Part shown: one piece after another, positions 9,432-19,446 of the stretch
How the letters are laid out: the number at the start of each line of letters is the position of its first letter
Position numbering within the stretch: position 1 is the first letter of the stretch
Assembly: GCA_002753105.1 (NCBI GenBank)
Contig: PDZT01000008.1
Coordinates: 1 to 44,960, forward strand
Length of the DNA stretch: 44,960 nucleotides
Source of the DNA: Deltaproteobacteria bacterium YD0425bin50
Lineage (GTDB): Bacteria; Desulfobacterota; Desulfobacteria; Desulfobacterales; YD0425bin50
Direction: 5' to 3'
The notes under the pieces: model-generated
What the model was told of the DNA's origin: nothing
Seen by the model: the letters and a program-made list of their open reading frames with translations, nothing else
The model's database searches: none
Made by a program: the position numbers and the translations under genes

Positions 9432-10202
9432 TTAGTTACAATAAGGGTTAGAAGATGGATCGCAACAATCCTTCTCTGTTACCATAATTTTTTGAAGCTC
9501 TGATACCCTTAATTTTATAACACTTGCTTCATGGTTCGGAAAAGACAACACCTGCATATACATATTATTTCCTATGAGAGATGTTAGATCTGGTAATTGT
9601 ATTTTCACTTTCACAGGTGCTACTGATTCTGAGGGATTAATACTAAGTATCGTACTTCGTGGAAATTCTAAGTTATAAGTATTGGTATGAATTACTTCTA
9701 ACAGAATAAAATCACTACTCAAACGAACCTTGTTTTCAGTGAGATTTAATATCTCTGGGTCATCAAAAGATCCTGATAATCCAAGATATACTGAATCGTT
9801 CGTCGTGATACCCGTTAGCACAATATTTATATATGAAGGAGCAGTATAAGTACAATCTCTACCGGGTAAATTGATAAGAGCAGATGTTTCAATTCCATAA
9901 GGGTTTGCACAACTGGTGGCTTCCATTTGATCAATAATACCATCTCGGTTTACATCACATAGTGTTGATGATATTTCACTTGTGTCAGTTTCAATTCCAT
10001 AAGGGTTCAGATTGTTATTAACCTGCTGGATGCTCAAATTGCTACTAAAAAGATCATTTTGGACTAAAGCAACACAATCATTTGAACATCCAGCATAGTC
10101 AGAAGCAAAAGCATCCCTGCAAATATTTCCTATTGGAGTGACTAATGTATTAATTGCTAATTTACCTGAAATTAAAAAACTTGCAAATTTTTTTTTCTTC
10201 AT
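9432..10202 (-). CDS. Secreted protein with EF-hand/dockerin-like calcium site
   Basis: This is a 256-aa protein I do not recognise as a whole. The N-terminus has a lysine cluster and a hydrophobic stretch (FASFLISGKLAINTLV) that could be an export signal. Around residues 82-94 is CDVNRDGIIDQMEA, a canonical EF-hand/dockerin-type calcium loop. It is flanked by two copies of NPYGIET (~65-72 and ~99-106). The rest (~115-240) is beta-rich (NIVLTGITTNDSVYLGLSG, VKVKIQLPDL), and there is a Cys-rich tail (KDCCDPSSNPYCN). The start has AGGAGG 5 bases upstream. It lies in the same orientation as, and 48 bases downstream of, the beta-propeller gene. A surface-anchored or matrix role is inferred from the EF-hand and neighbours only. 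Confidence 0.7.
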   Translation of the reverse strand: MKKKKFASFLISGKLAINTLVTPIGNICRDAFASDYAGCSNDCVALVQNDLFSSNLSIQQVNNNLNPYGIETDTSEISSTLCDVNRDGIIDQMEATSCANPYGIETSALINLPGRDCTYTAPSYINIVLTGITTNDSVYLGLSGSFDDPEILNLTENKVRLSSDFILLEVIHTNTYNLEFPRSTILSINPSESVAPVKVKIQLPDLTSLIGNNMYMQVLSFPNHEASVIKLRVSELQKIMVTEKDCCDPSSNPYCN

Positions 10203-10250
10203 CTGTTCCTCCTATACCTGAATTTTTTTTGAAAGTAATTATTACATATT

Positions 10251-13061
10251 TTATTTGACAGTAAACTCAACATTATTAAGTACTCCTGAGCCATTTGCAA
10301 ATGCTTCGAAAAGATTCTGACCAGATGGCACGATCGCTGCGTAAACCGAATACATCCCGAGTGGCAAACTTTGAGTTTCCTTAGGCAAATCCATTTCTAT
10401 CAAATTTTGCCATACTCCATTGGTTACAAGATTAGATGGCCATTGCTGTAATTGTCCAAAAGGCTGCACAAAATAATTTAAACCCGGACCGGCAAAACAA
10501 ATAAGCGTATCATCAGGAAGAACAATAGCCGTATAAATATCCCAAGATCCGGGTCCAGCATAACGAACGTTCAAAAGCAGCTTATCCCCTGCCGTATATG
10601 TTTCTTTGAGGCTATTCAGCCCAATAACAGATGTATCTCTTGGCAGTATGGTTATCAACGATTCCGCACTTGATCCACTACTGTCTTCCACACGGACAAA
10701 AACAGGCTCTTGTGGAAGCCATTCCGGAGCAGTCCAAGAAACCAGAGAACCTTCTGTAGCAGATAATGTTCCAGCTTCAGCATTCCATGTATAAGACCCT
10801 GAACCTCCACTAACTTTTAAAACAAACGTTTCTCCTTGAGCTAAATTATGATTAACTGGTGTAATTGTTAAAAATTCGCTCACAACTTTGATTACAGACT
10901 GAACAGTCTGACCTTTGGCATCACTTGCCCATACATAATAAGTACCAATCTGATCAGGCGCTTTCCAAGTTACTTGCTGTGTTTCTTGACTGATGAAACT
11001 ACCGTTGGTACATCCCCAGGTCATTTCTCCGACACCTCCAGAGAGCGAAAACATCAGGGTTTCACCTTTTAATAAAACCGGTGATGTCGGGCTTATGCGT
11101 AAATCCTTACCAATCTCAAGAACGCTAATCGCTTCTCGTCCTCCCACATCTCTTACACGGAGCCGGGTTTTACAAGAAACTGAAGGCGCTGTGTAAACCA
11201 CCATTTCACCTTGCGTAAAATGCAGGTCACCCTGTTCTGCAGTCCATAAATACGGCCCTTTTCCTCCCACCACATAAAAAGTCTGGGTTTCTCCTCTGGA
11301 TAAATCAGAAAAAGCTGGCGTAATCTCAAGACTAGTTGATACTACATAAATTATTGACTGTGCGGTCTGTCCAGTCAAGGTTTCAGTCAAGATAATAGGA
11401 TACTGTCCTGTTTCCTTAGGAGCTTTAAAATGAATGCTTTCTCCATAAGGATTATCTATAACACCACCTAGCGGAGAATCCCATAAATACTGCGTACCTC
11501 CAAAAGCTGTTATGGCTCGTTCTTCGCCGGGTTGCAGAATAACAGTTGCGGGTGAAATTTGAAGACCACTTAAGGTGACATGAACCGGAACTAAAACAGA
11601 TGTTCCACTGCTATCTATTAATTCCACTTGATCTTCACCAGCTATTGACGGTGTATAAACTACATATCTAGCGTTTGTTGAAGATAAATGTCCACGTTGT
11701 GTTATCCAAGAATACGGAGGAAAACCGCCTGTGGCAGTTAATACCGATGAAGCACCTCCAATTTCTAAATGTAGTTCTGCAGGAGTCACTAAAAGTGAAC
11801 TTCCAACCCGCACAAATAAAGTTGACATCTCAGAAGTCGTTTGATCCTCAACATAAATAGACTGAACTCCTTCCAGCTTGGGAGCGGTTATTTGAAAAAT
11901 TCGCCCATTGTATCCGGATTTTTCACTTGCCAACAAACCTCCGCTTCCAGTCACCACAAATGGTCCGCCTCCCCCTTCGATTTTAAGTTCAAATTTTTCC
12001 TCCCTTTGGCAAATCATATCCATTACGCGGTTGAATTCTGAATTATTTGTCCTTTTGACCCATAAACGAATGCCTCCTTCCCAGTAAATGAAATTCACTC
12101 CCTGAGAGTGAACAACATAAAAGACATCTTTATCTGGAATAACAGCAATCTGTGAAGGATACGAACCAATGCCTTGACAAGTTCCTGCTTCAAAATCTTC
12201 GATAGTTACATTGACTTTTACGATTGACGCATTCACACGGTCAAGTACAAATAGATTTTCATTATACCAAACCATATCCACAGGGCCTTTAAGAATATTT
12301 GGATTTTGTAATGTTTTGGTCACGGCTAATGTTTGACGATTAATAATTGAGATGGTACCTGATTGGATGCTGGCAACAAATAAACGATTCCCATTCGGTT
12401 CTTTTAAAAGCGATACCGGCATATTGCTCACGGAAATTTTCTTTTCGATTTCTAGGCTTTCCATATTGTAAACAACTACTATATTATCCGTCTCACAAGA
12501 TACAAAAAGTCGGTCGCCGTCCCATTCTAAATCCGAGGGCAACCGACACGATGTTCCCTGTAACGTTTCTAAATTCGACCCATCCTTTGTATCAAGTATA
12601 TGAATCAGATGATTTGTGGAATCCACTACCGCTAACTTAGTGGTTTGCACAGCAAGATTTCCAAGATAGGCCCCCGGGCTAATTTCCACCTGTTTGGAAA
12701 TCGTCCAATCTTCTGGATTATCAGCTTCGACATTCAAAAAATATAGCCATCCGCATAGTGTACTTATAAATACAACTGTCTGATCTGATGAAACAGCAAT
12801 CCCGCCTATTTCATCAGAAATTTCTACTATTCTTAAAACCTGATTTTGATCCGTATCAATAATTTTAACATGATTCGTATCGATAACAGCCAAATAGCTT
12901 CCAGATTTAAGAGTCAGTATCGCTTGTGCCATATCAAACAAAAATGGACCTTCGTTTACAAAATTAACGCTGCATACCGATGCAAAAATAATAGATGGCA
13001 GCACCAATAGGCTTAAAAGAACCCATACGATTTGCTTTTTATTAAAAAAATTTTCTTTCAT
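10251..13061 (-). CDS. Secreted beta-propeller protein with six Ig-like repeats and shared C-terminal module
   Basis: The 936-aa product begins with a signal peptide (KKQIVWVLLSLLVLPSIIFAS). Residues ~35-330 are YVTN/NHL-type beta-propeller blades (IDTDQNQVLRIVEIS, IHILDTKDGSNLETL, VVYNMESLEIEKKI, ISIINRQTLAVTKTL). About six ~77-aa repeats follow, each built as ITP...L..GE...F...GG.G.Y.W....G......V.Y.AP...G...V...D..G....S.I.V. The last ~120 residues (YTAGDKLLLNV...WDIYTAIVLPDD...LPLGMYSVYAAIVP) are a module also found in the proteins at 19,447 and 20,063. The ATG at 13,061 follows AAGGTGA; a GTG three codons upstream has no ribosome binding site. It is probably an exported adhesive or scaffold protein; no catalytic residues are seen. 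Confidence 0.85.
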   Translation of the reverse strand: MKENFFNKKQIVWVLLSLLVLPSIIFASVCSVNFVNEGPFLFDMAQAILTLKSGSYLAVIDTNHVKIIDTDQNQVLRIVEISDEIGGIAVSSDQTVVFISTLCGWLYFLNVEADNPEDWTISKQVEISPGAYLGNLAVQTTKLAVVDSTNHLIHILDTKDGSNLETLQGTSCRLPSDLEWDGDRLFVSCETDNIVVVYNMESLEIEKKISVSNMPVSLLKEPNGNRLFVASIQSGTISIINRQTLAVTKTLQNPNILKGPVDMVWYNENLFVLDRVNASIVKVNVTIEDFEAGTCQGIGSYPSQIAVIPDKDVFYVVHSQGVNFIYWEGGIRLWVKRTNNSEFNRVMDMICQREEKFELKIEGGGGPFVVTGSGGLLASEKSGYNGRIFQITAPKLEGVQSIYVEDQTTSEMSTLFVRVGSSLLVTPAELHLEIGGASSVLTATGGFPPYSWITQRGHLSSTNARYVVYTPSIAGEDQVELIDSSGTSVLVPVHVTLSGLQISPATVILQPGEERAITAFGGTQYLWDSPLGGVIDNPYGESIHFKAPKETGQYPIILTETLTGQTAQSIIYVVSTSLEITPAFSDLSRGETQTFYVVGGKGPYLWTAEQGDLHFTQGEMVVYTAPSVSCKTRLRVRDVGGREAISVLEIGKDLRISPTSPVLLKGETLMFSLSGGVGEMTWGCTNGSFISQETQQVTWKAPDQIGTYYVWASDAKGQTVQSVIKVVSEFLTITPVNHNLAQGETFVLKVSGGSGSYTWNAEAGTLSATEGSLVSWTAPEWLPQEPVFVRVEDSSGSSAESLITILPRDTSVIGLNSLKETYTAGDKLLLNVRYAGPGSWDIYTAIVLPDDTLICFAGPGLNYFVQPFGQLQQWPSNLVTNGVWQNLIEMDLPKETQSLPLGMYSVYAAIVPSGQNLFEAFANGSGVLNNVEFTVK

Positions 13062-13142
13062 CTTTCTCACCTTTTCATTGGTTTATTAAGAAATAACAAC
13101 GAAATAAGTTAGCATAACGCACAGCACTACTACCTATAATAA

Positions 13143-13724
13143 CTATTGCTTTTTTTCTATGTTGAGTTTCCCATAGACCTCAATCTTCAAGTCAACGATC
13201 TCCTTCGTGTGTAAATCCTGAACTTGAATTTGAGTATTCTTTAGCTCCCGAATAGGTTTTAAAGTGAATTGATGCTGGTTTGTTTCTTGCTGAATCTGAA
13301 ACCCATCATGGGGCATTACCTTCCATTGACCACTCCCGCCGGAAACTCTAAAAACGCCTTTGTCATTAATAAAAAGGCTTGTGTTATATGGAGATATCGT
13401 TAATGGACGTAGCACATTCACTTCCATTTTAGCTTGTTGTCCTGATCGGTCTTCAAATAAAATCCAATCCATGCCATAATGTCGAGGCGCTTGATACATA
13501 TAATGTTCCTGATCTATTGAGGTTATGGAACCAGTATAACATTGCCATCGATAGGGAGCAATTCCACCGGTTACTTCCAGTGCATGTTTTTGTTGAGGAG
13601 CGCTCCAAAAAAGAAAGGGTTTTATTTCAAATCCATCAACAGACTTGTCAATACATACAAAAGCGAATACGCAAGTTAAGGTCAATGCAGCCCTAAGCCC
13701 AATTGTTAACATAGATTTTATCAT
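13143..13724 (-). CDS. Small secreted protein with two Ig-like repeats
   Basis: This is a 193-aa protein with an N-terminal signal peptide (MIKSMLTIGLRAALTLTCVFAFVC). It has two repeats of the same ~77-aa type that builds the large neighbours. The first carries ALEVTGGIAPYRWQCYTGSI...YQAPRHYGMDWI; the second ITISPYNTS...FRVSGGSGQW. The second lacks the usual YxAP strand. I chose the ATG at 13,724 because AAGGAT precedes it; an upstream in-frame ATG at 13,754 falls next to the hairpin that ends the upstream gene's transcript. It looks like a short paralogue or a split-off piece of the VWA or propeller protein. There is no enzymatic motif; a surface structural role is inferred. Confidence 0.75.
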   Translation of the reverse strand: MIKSMLTIGLRAALTLTCVFAFVCIDKSVDGFEIKPFLFWSAPQQKHALEVTGGIAPYRWQCYTGSITSIDQEHYMYQAPRHYGMDWILFEDRSGQQAKMEVNVLRPLTISPYNTSLFINDKGVFRVSGGSGQWKVMPHDGFQIQQETNQHQFTLKPIRELKNTQIQVQDLHTKEIVDLKIEVYGKLNIEKKQ

Positions 13725-13755
13725 AATAATCCTTATTACATAGGCATAGTACAAG

Positions 13756-13790
13756 AAAAGGAACCCGAAGATTATCTCCGGGTTCCTTTT
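13756..13790 (-). terminator. Strong hairpin terminator after VWA repeat protein gene
   Basis: A perfect 12-bp stem (AAAAGGAACCCG with CGGGTTCCTTTT) encloses an 11-base loop. Read on the minus strand it ends in TTTTC and lies between the stop of the 1,849-aa gene at 13,878 and the start of the next minus-strand gene at 13,724. It should end transcription of the large gene and separate the two units. Confidence 0.7.
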
Positions 13791-13822
13791 TATATATTAT
13801 TTTTATCTTACCATAATCAATC

Positions 13823-13860
13823 AAGTAGGGAAGGATATTTGCCGTTCCCTACTTTTTTTC
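13823..13860. terminator. Second hairpin with T-tract on the plus strand
   Basis: A perfect 10-bp stem (AAGTAGGGAA with TTCCCTACTT) encloses a 12-base loop and is followed on the plus strand by a run of T. On the minus strand it lies directly after the large gene's stop but lacks a downstream T-run. It may act bidirectionally, or as a 3' end stabiliser in tandem with the hairpin at 13,756. Confidence 0.5.
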
Positions 13861-13877
13861 GGACTACCAGTTTGTTA

Positions 13878-16800
13878 TTATTGAGAGATATAGGCGTCAA
13901 GGTGTTGATACATTAAAATATTATTGATGATCGTTCCTTGAACAGGAGTTTCATTTAAAAAGTGATCAATGGTTCCATCTAATTCAGGATCACTGATGAC
14001 TCCATTTTGATCCACATCGCCGGGTAAAGAACTTAAGACAATGCTCATTGTTTCTTTTGAGCCAACACTGTCCATGCAAATGACTTCATATTTTGTACCC
14101 AAAAGTACATCTGTTCGAGGTTTAACGACAACATAATTTTTCTCTATATAGACCTCTTCCAAATCATTCAATATCCACTCATACGGCGGGGTACCTCCAA
14201 CAGCTTTTACCTTGATCAAAACATCTTTTTCGCTTTTATAGACTGTCGCTGTAGTGGGAGAGACACTCAATGGTTGATAAATTTCAACAGATGCTTCAGC
14301 CGTATTGCCAGCATTGTCTTCAGTCAATAGCTTGAAAGTTCCGGATTGTATTGTTGCAGTTACTTCCACCATGCTGCATTGGGTATTTAAACATTTAGGA
14401 ATACCGCCTTCAAAACTCCATTCAAAAGGCCCTGTTCCCATGGTTGCCATAAAAGTTACGGACTCGCCAACACCTAATTTTACAATTGATGGAGAAATTT
14501 TGGGTAGCATCCGTTCTACTTTGACGGTAATGATTAGCGTATTCTCTGAAGAATCATAGACTGTCATGGTGTATTCACCGTATCGATTCGGTGCGGTATA
14601 TGTTCCTTTTCCGGTTTCTTCATCGACTTCTGCATAACCTGAAGTGGCATCCACATCATAGCCGCCTGTTCCACCGCTTACTTTAAAATTAGCGGTAGCA
14701 TTTTTATCTACATATAAAATTGCTGGACTCACCTTTAACCGAGATTCCACATAGGCATACACCATAAATTTTTGTCCCGCCTTATCAGTGAATTCAATCT
14801 TGACATCCTTATCTGCCTGATCAGGAGCAGTATATTTAAAAACGGTTTCACTTTGTTGATCAATATCACCGCCACCGTCTAACACTATCACTGTATAAGG
14901 AGGAACTCCTGCTGCAACGGTAAAGAGATTACTTTCATTCCGTTTCATATAACGCACATTTGGTGTAACCGCTAATCGTTGGATGACATTCACTTTAACA
15001 GTTGTGGTTTTTCCTTCCTGATCCCTGATTGTAATCGTATCTGTTCCTGTAATAATTGGAGAGGTGTACATATTAAAGCCATCCCGTTCTGTCCTAGCTT
15101 TTTCAAACTGTCCTCCAATTGCTGTATTCCATTCAAAAGGAGGAATACCGCCACTAACAGAGATATTGGCTGTTTGACGAGGTTCCAAAAAGATTTCTTC
15201 AGTAGTTGGCATCAACGGTTGGTCAACATAAATAATCGCTGTTGATTGCTGATTCAAATTATCTGTAACTGTTACAGTCACCTCTGTTGCAACTTTTGGA
15301 GCCTTATAGGTTACAGAATTTCCAGAAAGCTGTATGTCACCAGTACTCGTTGTCCACGTATAAGGAGGTGTACCACCGACCACATTCAACGTAGTACTTT
15401 CTTCTTGTTTTAACCAAGAAAAAGCTGGCGTGATAATAGGTATATTCGCAACTGTTACAATGGCTGAGGCTTCATCAGCACCATCTTTAGCAGTTATGGT
15501 GTAAACTCCAATTTCTAACGGCGCCACATATTGTCCTGTTTGTTCCATAACACCTTGATCAGCTTTCCAGTATGGAACTCCAGATCCACCATAAATCGTA
15601 AATTTCAAATTACCTCCCGGAGGTAAATTGACCGCACTTGGAGTGATCAGCAATGAACCTTGAATTGAAATACTTGCTTCGGCAGTAGTTCCAGTATCAT
15701 CCATAACAATCAATTTAGCTGATCCGGCTTTGGAATCAGAACTAAAGGTCACATTGTCTCCCGTTTTGACATCTAAAGTTCCATCACCGATCAATTGCCA
15801 CGTATATGGTGAAACGCCGCCGCTAACTGAAAAAAGTTTTGATGAATTTGTATTCATCGAAACAGTTAATGGCGTAAGCAACAGGGTTCGTTTGACTGTT
15901 ACAGAAGCTGTTGCATTCAATCCACGTGAGGTTTCGACTAAGCTAATAGTTGCCGAACCCGGATTTGCCGGAGCCGTATAGGTTCCATCACTTGTAATGG
16001 TTCCAATAGAAGCAGACCATTGCACTGCGCCCTGTACATTTTGGACTGTAAAACGTGTCGTTTCATTGGGAGCTATGATCACATGAGCCGGTGAGATTAC
16101 AGGCACTTCAAAAGTTCCTACAGTAATAATAGCTTCTGCTTTTAACCCGTTGGATGTATCGACTACAATTACTTTATCGTTGCCGGGTGTAGAAGGTGCA
16201 GTATATTTAACCGTTTTTCCTGATTCGGGAAATATCCATGAAAGGAATGGTATTCCTGCGCCTGAACTGATTTCTGCTTTACCTTTTTCTACAGATACGT
16301 CAAATGGGCCTGAGCCTCCGATAATGGAAAAATTGAACGTTTTTCCTAAGCCAACTTCAGCTATAGCAGGGGATATTTTAAAATTTGCTGGTAAGCTTAT
16401 AGTAATTACGGCTTTTGCTTCTAATCCAGTAGTATGATCTATGGCTGTGATTGTATCTGTTCCCTTTGTAGAAGGCGCAGTATAAGTAAAAGCAGTAGCG
16501 CTTTGCATTGCAATTTGGCCTTTTTCTGCCTTTACATCAAAGGACCCAGAACCGCCTACAATAGTAAAATTTTTTGTTTCATTGATCAATATTGCGGCAG
16601 TAGCAGGTGAAATGGCGGGAGGATAATTGCCAACTTCTACATCTACAGTCAATCGTGATCCGCTAGCATCGGTAACAGCAAGTTGATACAACCCGCTAGC
16701 CAACGGTGGTGTATAGCTAATGAGTTGACCTGAAAGGGTTGATTTACCTTCAGTTGCAATTACGATGAATGGACCGATACCATTAATAATTTCAAAAGTT

Positions 16801-19427
16801 GCGGTTTCGCCACTAGCAATTTTAGCTCTTTGCGGTGTGATTTGCATTGGAGTGCCTACATGTAAGCTTAATGTAGAAGCATTTCCATCAGCATCTTGTA
16901 CTTGAAGATGGTACAGGCCGGCTAACGATGGCGACTTATACGTTACAGCATCGCCAGTGAACACATCTAAATCTCCTCCAATAACTGTCCAATTATAGGG
17001 TGGTTGACCTCCAGTTACCTGAAAAGAGTGCTGAGCATCCAAAGCTAATTGCACATCACAACAAGGATCAACCTTCATTAACCCGTTGTTGGTAAAAGAT
17101 GTGGTCAGCGTTCTACCTTTTGCATCCGTTAATATTACCTCTACTGTAACAGAATTCGCATCCAAGGTGATTTCTATCACTTCATTGAATGTGCCTGACG
17201 CATTACTTGTAGCATTAGATACATTCCAAATATAAGGAGATTCTCCGCCTACTGCATTGAGTGTGATCGTTGATGACGGTGAAAATCGTTTTCCATTGAT
17301 ATCTGGATCAATAGCAAGAGCAGGTAAGACATTAATATTTGCACTTAAGCTATAGCCTTTTGCGTCTTGCATTGTAAGACTATCTAAACCACTCAGGACT
17401 GCTGTATAACTCGTTTTATCACCCGATACTTGGGAAAGTGATCCGTTCACAGTATTCCATTGATAAGAACCATGCCCTCCTGATGCTGTAAAATGGATTG
17501 TTTCACCTAGGGTTAGTACTGCTGACATTGGTGATAAAGCAAGCGGATCTGCAGGAGCTAAAATGGCAAAACAATTATCTGGAGACACTGCTGATGTTGT
17601 CGGATTGTTAGCTTCCACACGATAGCATATTTTATCACTTATTTGAAAAGCCGGTAGTTCAGCAACTAAAAGAAGTGTATTAGCCTGAACGGCAGTGTTT
17701 GTTCCAGTATTAGTTTGAACCATTGGCAGAGTATGTGACATCCCACCAACCGTATAGACCAAATTGGCTACACCGCCGTTAGATAAATCAATGCCTGCAA
17801 TAACAGAACGCACAGTAAAAGGTCCAAAATCAAGCGTATCGTTTAATTGAGTGACTTCCACAATCGTTACTGGAACAGCACTCACATGAATAACTTTGGC
17901 GGAGGTGCTTGCTGCGCCATAGCTATCCGTAGCCTCAATTTCCAACTCAATATCTACAAAACCTGCTTCAGTTTCAGGAATAACTGCATTAAATGCCGAA
18001 ACACTGTTCGTCATTGGAAGAGTTTGCCAAACTGCTGCTCCACGTTGTTTATATTTCAACACAACCGTGACTGCATGACCATCCTGATCTGTTACATCAG
18101 CAATCACATCAATAGGTTGTTGATAAACATAATTATCAGGCATGATTGAAGAGATCACCGGTGCATGATTCATTACAGAAATTTTGGATGGATTAATAAT
18201 CGTCGAACGTCCTTCGTTATCCACAGCCTGAATATAAAATTCAACATAATCACCCACATTTGGTGGACCTGTGATATCAAACGTGTATAATAACCCGCCC
18301 GCAGCATTCATATCGGAAGTTTTCGTATTCCCATTGATCGTAACGATAATTTTAGCTTGGGCAATACTTCCATCGTCCTGAATGTCTGCTTCTATTTTAA
18401 TTGGATCATTAGGCATTATGCCTGTCTGAATCAGATTTTGAGTGGCTTGACTTAACGAAATCAGTGGATTTGCACCAATTTTATAGGAGCTCACACAAGC
18501 TTGTCCTGTCTGTACCACTTCAATTTTCATCTCATGAGTTCCGGGTGCTGCTGAACTTAAGTATGAAGCTTGACAGGTATTAACAATATTAGCTGCTATT
18601 TTATCAAGTATAGAATCAAACGGATCTTTGATGTTGAATAACTCACCGCCTGTTTCTTTAGCTACTCTAACTGCCGTTGCAAGATTACTCAATGAAACTG
18701 AAAAGACTTTTGCCGCATTATTTTGAATCACTGGAATTGCCGTATCAATTGTATATTTCAATTTATCGCCAGGTTCATCTGTAATCAGTATTAGGACTTT
18801 AGATGCGCCCGGACGAAATGGATATTGAGACCCCCAAACCAAGGCATCAAACCATTCCTCAGTCCCTCCATTGGCGCTCAGCTTGTTTACGTCATTGAGA
18901 AAATCCTGAACTGATGCGTAAAATTGTCCATTATTGCGTTTTTTGAGATAAGGTGAGCTGTTTTCTCCAAAAGTAATCAAGCCAAGCTGAACATCATAAT
19001 TTCCAGTACTTAACTTATTAACAAATTTCTGCGTATTGGCTTTAACTGCGGTGATTTTATCACTCATACTTCCGGAAATATCCATACAAAAGACAATGTC
19101 AGCCAATTTTTTAGAAGGTGCGTTGGAACATGTGATATTACCTAAAACCGGTTGATTGTCTTCATAGACTTGAAAATCGCTGGGTAACAGGTCCTGAGTT
19201 GGAGAAGAACCATTGAATTTTTTAAACGTGCCAATGATCGTGTTCGTGCCATCAGGGTTGGGTATTACAGTATTACCGGGGTCACACTGAACATTGTATC
19301 CGGATGTTGTTGCAATAACTGGGATAGGCGCTGTTACTAAAAGCAGAGTCAATGCCATTCCAATTCCAAAACAGAAAATTCCAAAGGTCTTTGAAACAAA
19401 GCCATTCAATTTTTGATTTTTTATCAT
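13878..19427 (-). CDS. Secreted VWA protein with 15 Ig-like repeats and C-terminal dockerin-like domain
   Basis: The 1,849-aa product has a signal peptide (FGIFCFGIGMALTLLLVTAPIPVIA). A von Willebrand A domain spans ~108-290 with an intact MIDAS motif DISGSMS near residue 112 and the later LITDEPGD, so it should bind a metal ion and a protein or matrix ligand. Residues ~300-620 are further beta-sandwich segments (VGDYVEFYIQAVDNEGR; APVISSIMPD...DQDGHAV). I count 15 tandem ~77-aa repeats with the signature ISP....L..GE...F...GG.G...........YTAP...G...I...D..G....A.I.V. The last ~50 residues (GDVDQNGVISDPELDGTIDHFL) form a dockerin-like calcium loop. The ATG at 19,427 follows AGGAGG by ~10 bases. 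It is likely a long surface filament or adhesin anchored through the dockerin-like end; no cohesin partner is in the window. Confidence 0.88.
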   Translation of the reverse strand: MIKNQKLNGFVSKTFGIFCFGIGMALTLLLVTAPIPVIATTSGYNVQCDPGNTVIPNPDGTNTIIGTFKKFNGSSPTQDLLPSDFQVYEDNQPVLGNITCSNAPSKKLADIVFCMDISGSMSDKITAVKANTQKFVNKLSTGNYDVQLGLITFGENSSPYLKKRNNGQFYASVQDFLNDVNKLSANGGTEEWFDALVWGSQYPFRPGASKVLILITDEPGDKLKYTIDTAIPVIQNNAAKVFSVSLSNLATAVRVAKETGGELFNIKDPFDSILDKIAANIVNTCQASYLSSAAPGTHEMKIEVVQTGQACVSSYKIGANPLISLSQATQNLIQTGIMPNDPIKIEADIQDDGSIAQAKIIVTINGNTKTSDMNAAGGLLYTFDITGPPNVGDYVEFYIQAVDNEGRSTIINPSKISVMNHAPVISSIMPDNYVYQQPIDVIADVTDQDGHAVTVVLKYKQRGAAVWQTLPMTNSVSAFNAVIPETEAGFVDIELEIEATDSYGAASTSAKVIHVSAVPVTIVEVTQLNDTLDFGPFTVRSVIAGIDLSNGGVANLVYTVGGMSHTLPMVQTNTGTNTAVQANTLLLVAELPAFQISDKICYRVEANNPTTSAVSPDNCFAILAPADPLALSPMSAVLTLGETIHFTASGGHGSYQWNTVNGSLSQVSGDKTSYTAVLSGLDSLTMQDAKGYSLSANINVLPALAIDPDINGKRFSPSSTITLNAVGGESPYIWNVSNATSNASGTFNEVIEITLDANSVTVEVILTDAKGRTLTTSFTNNGLMKVDPCCDVQLALDAQHSFQVTGGQPPYNWTVIGGDLDVFTGDAVTYKSPSLAGLYHLQVQDADGNASTLSLHVGTPMQITPQRAKIASGETATFEIINGIGPFIVIATEGKSTLSGQLISYTPPLASGLYQLAVTDASGSRLTVDVEVGNYPPAISPATAAILINETKNFTIVGGSGSFDVKAEKGQIAMQSATAFTYTAPSTKGTDTITAIDHTTGLEAKAVITISLPANFKISPAIAEVGLGKTFNFSIIGGSGPFDVSVEKGKAEISSGAGIPFLSWIFPESGKTVKYTAPSTPGNDKVIVVDTSNGLKAEAIITVGTFEVPVISPAHVIIAPNETTRFTVQNVQGAVQWSASIGTITSDGTYTAPANPGSATISLVETSRGLNATASVTVKRTLLLTPLTVSMNTNSSKLFSVSGGVSPYTWQLIGDGTLDVKTGDNVTFSSDSKAGSAKLIVMDDTGTTAEASISIQGSLLITPSAVNLPPGGNLKFTIYGGSGVPYWKADQGVMEQTGQYVAPLEIGVYTITAKDGADEASAIVTVANIPIITPAFSWLKQEESTTLNVVGGTPPYTWTTSTGDIQLSGNSVTYKAPKVATEVTVTVTDNLNQQSTAIIYVDQPLMPTTEEIFLEPRQTANISVSGGIPPFEWNTAIGGQFEKARTERDGFNMYTSPIITGTDTITIRDQEGKTTTVKVNVIQRLAVTPNVRYMKRNESNLFTVAAGVPPYTVIVLDGGGDIDQQSETVFKYTAPDQADKDVKIEFTDKAGQKFMVYAYVESRLKVSPAILYVDKNATANFKVSGGTGGYDVDATSGYAEVDEETGKGTYTAPNRYGEYTMTVYDSSENTLIITVKVERMLPKISPSIVKLGVGESVTFMATMGTGPFEWSFEGGIPKCLNTQCSMVEVTATIQSGTFKLLTEDNAGNTAEASVEIYQPLSVSPTTATVYKSEKDVLIKVKAVGGTPPYEWILNDLEEVYIEKNYVVVKPRTDVLLGTKYEVICMDSVGSKETMSIVLSSLPGDVDQNGVISDPELDGTIDHFLNETPVQGTIINNILMYQHLDAYISQ

Positions 19428-19446
19428 ACGTGTTTATCCTCCTATT

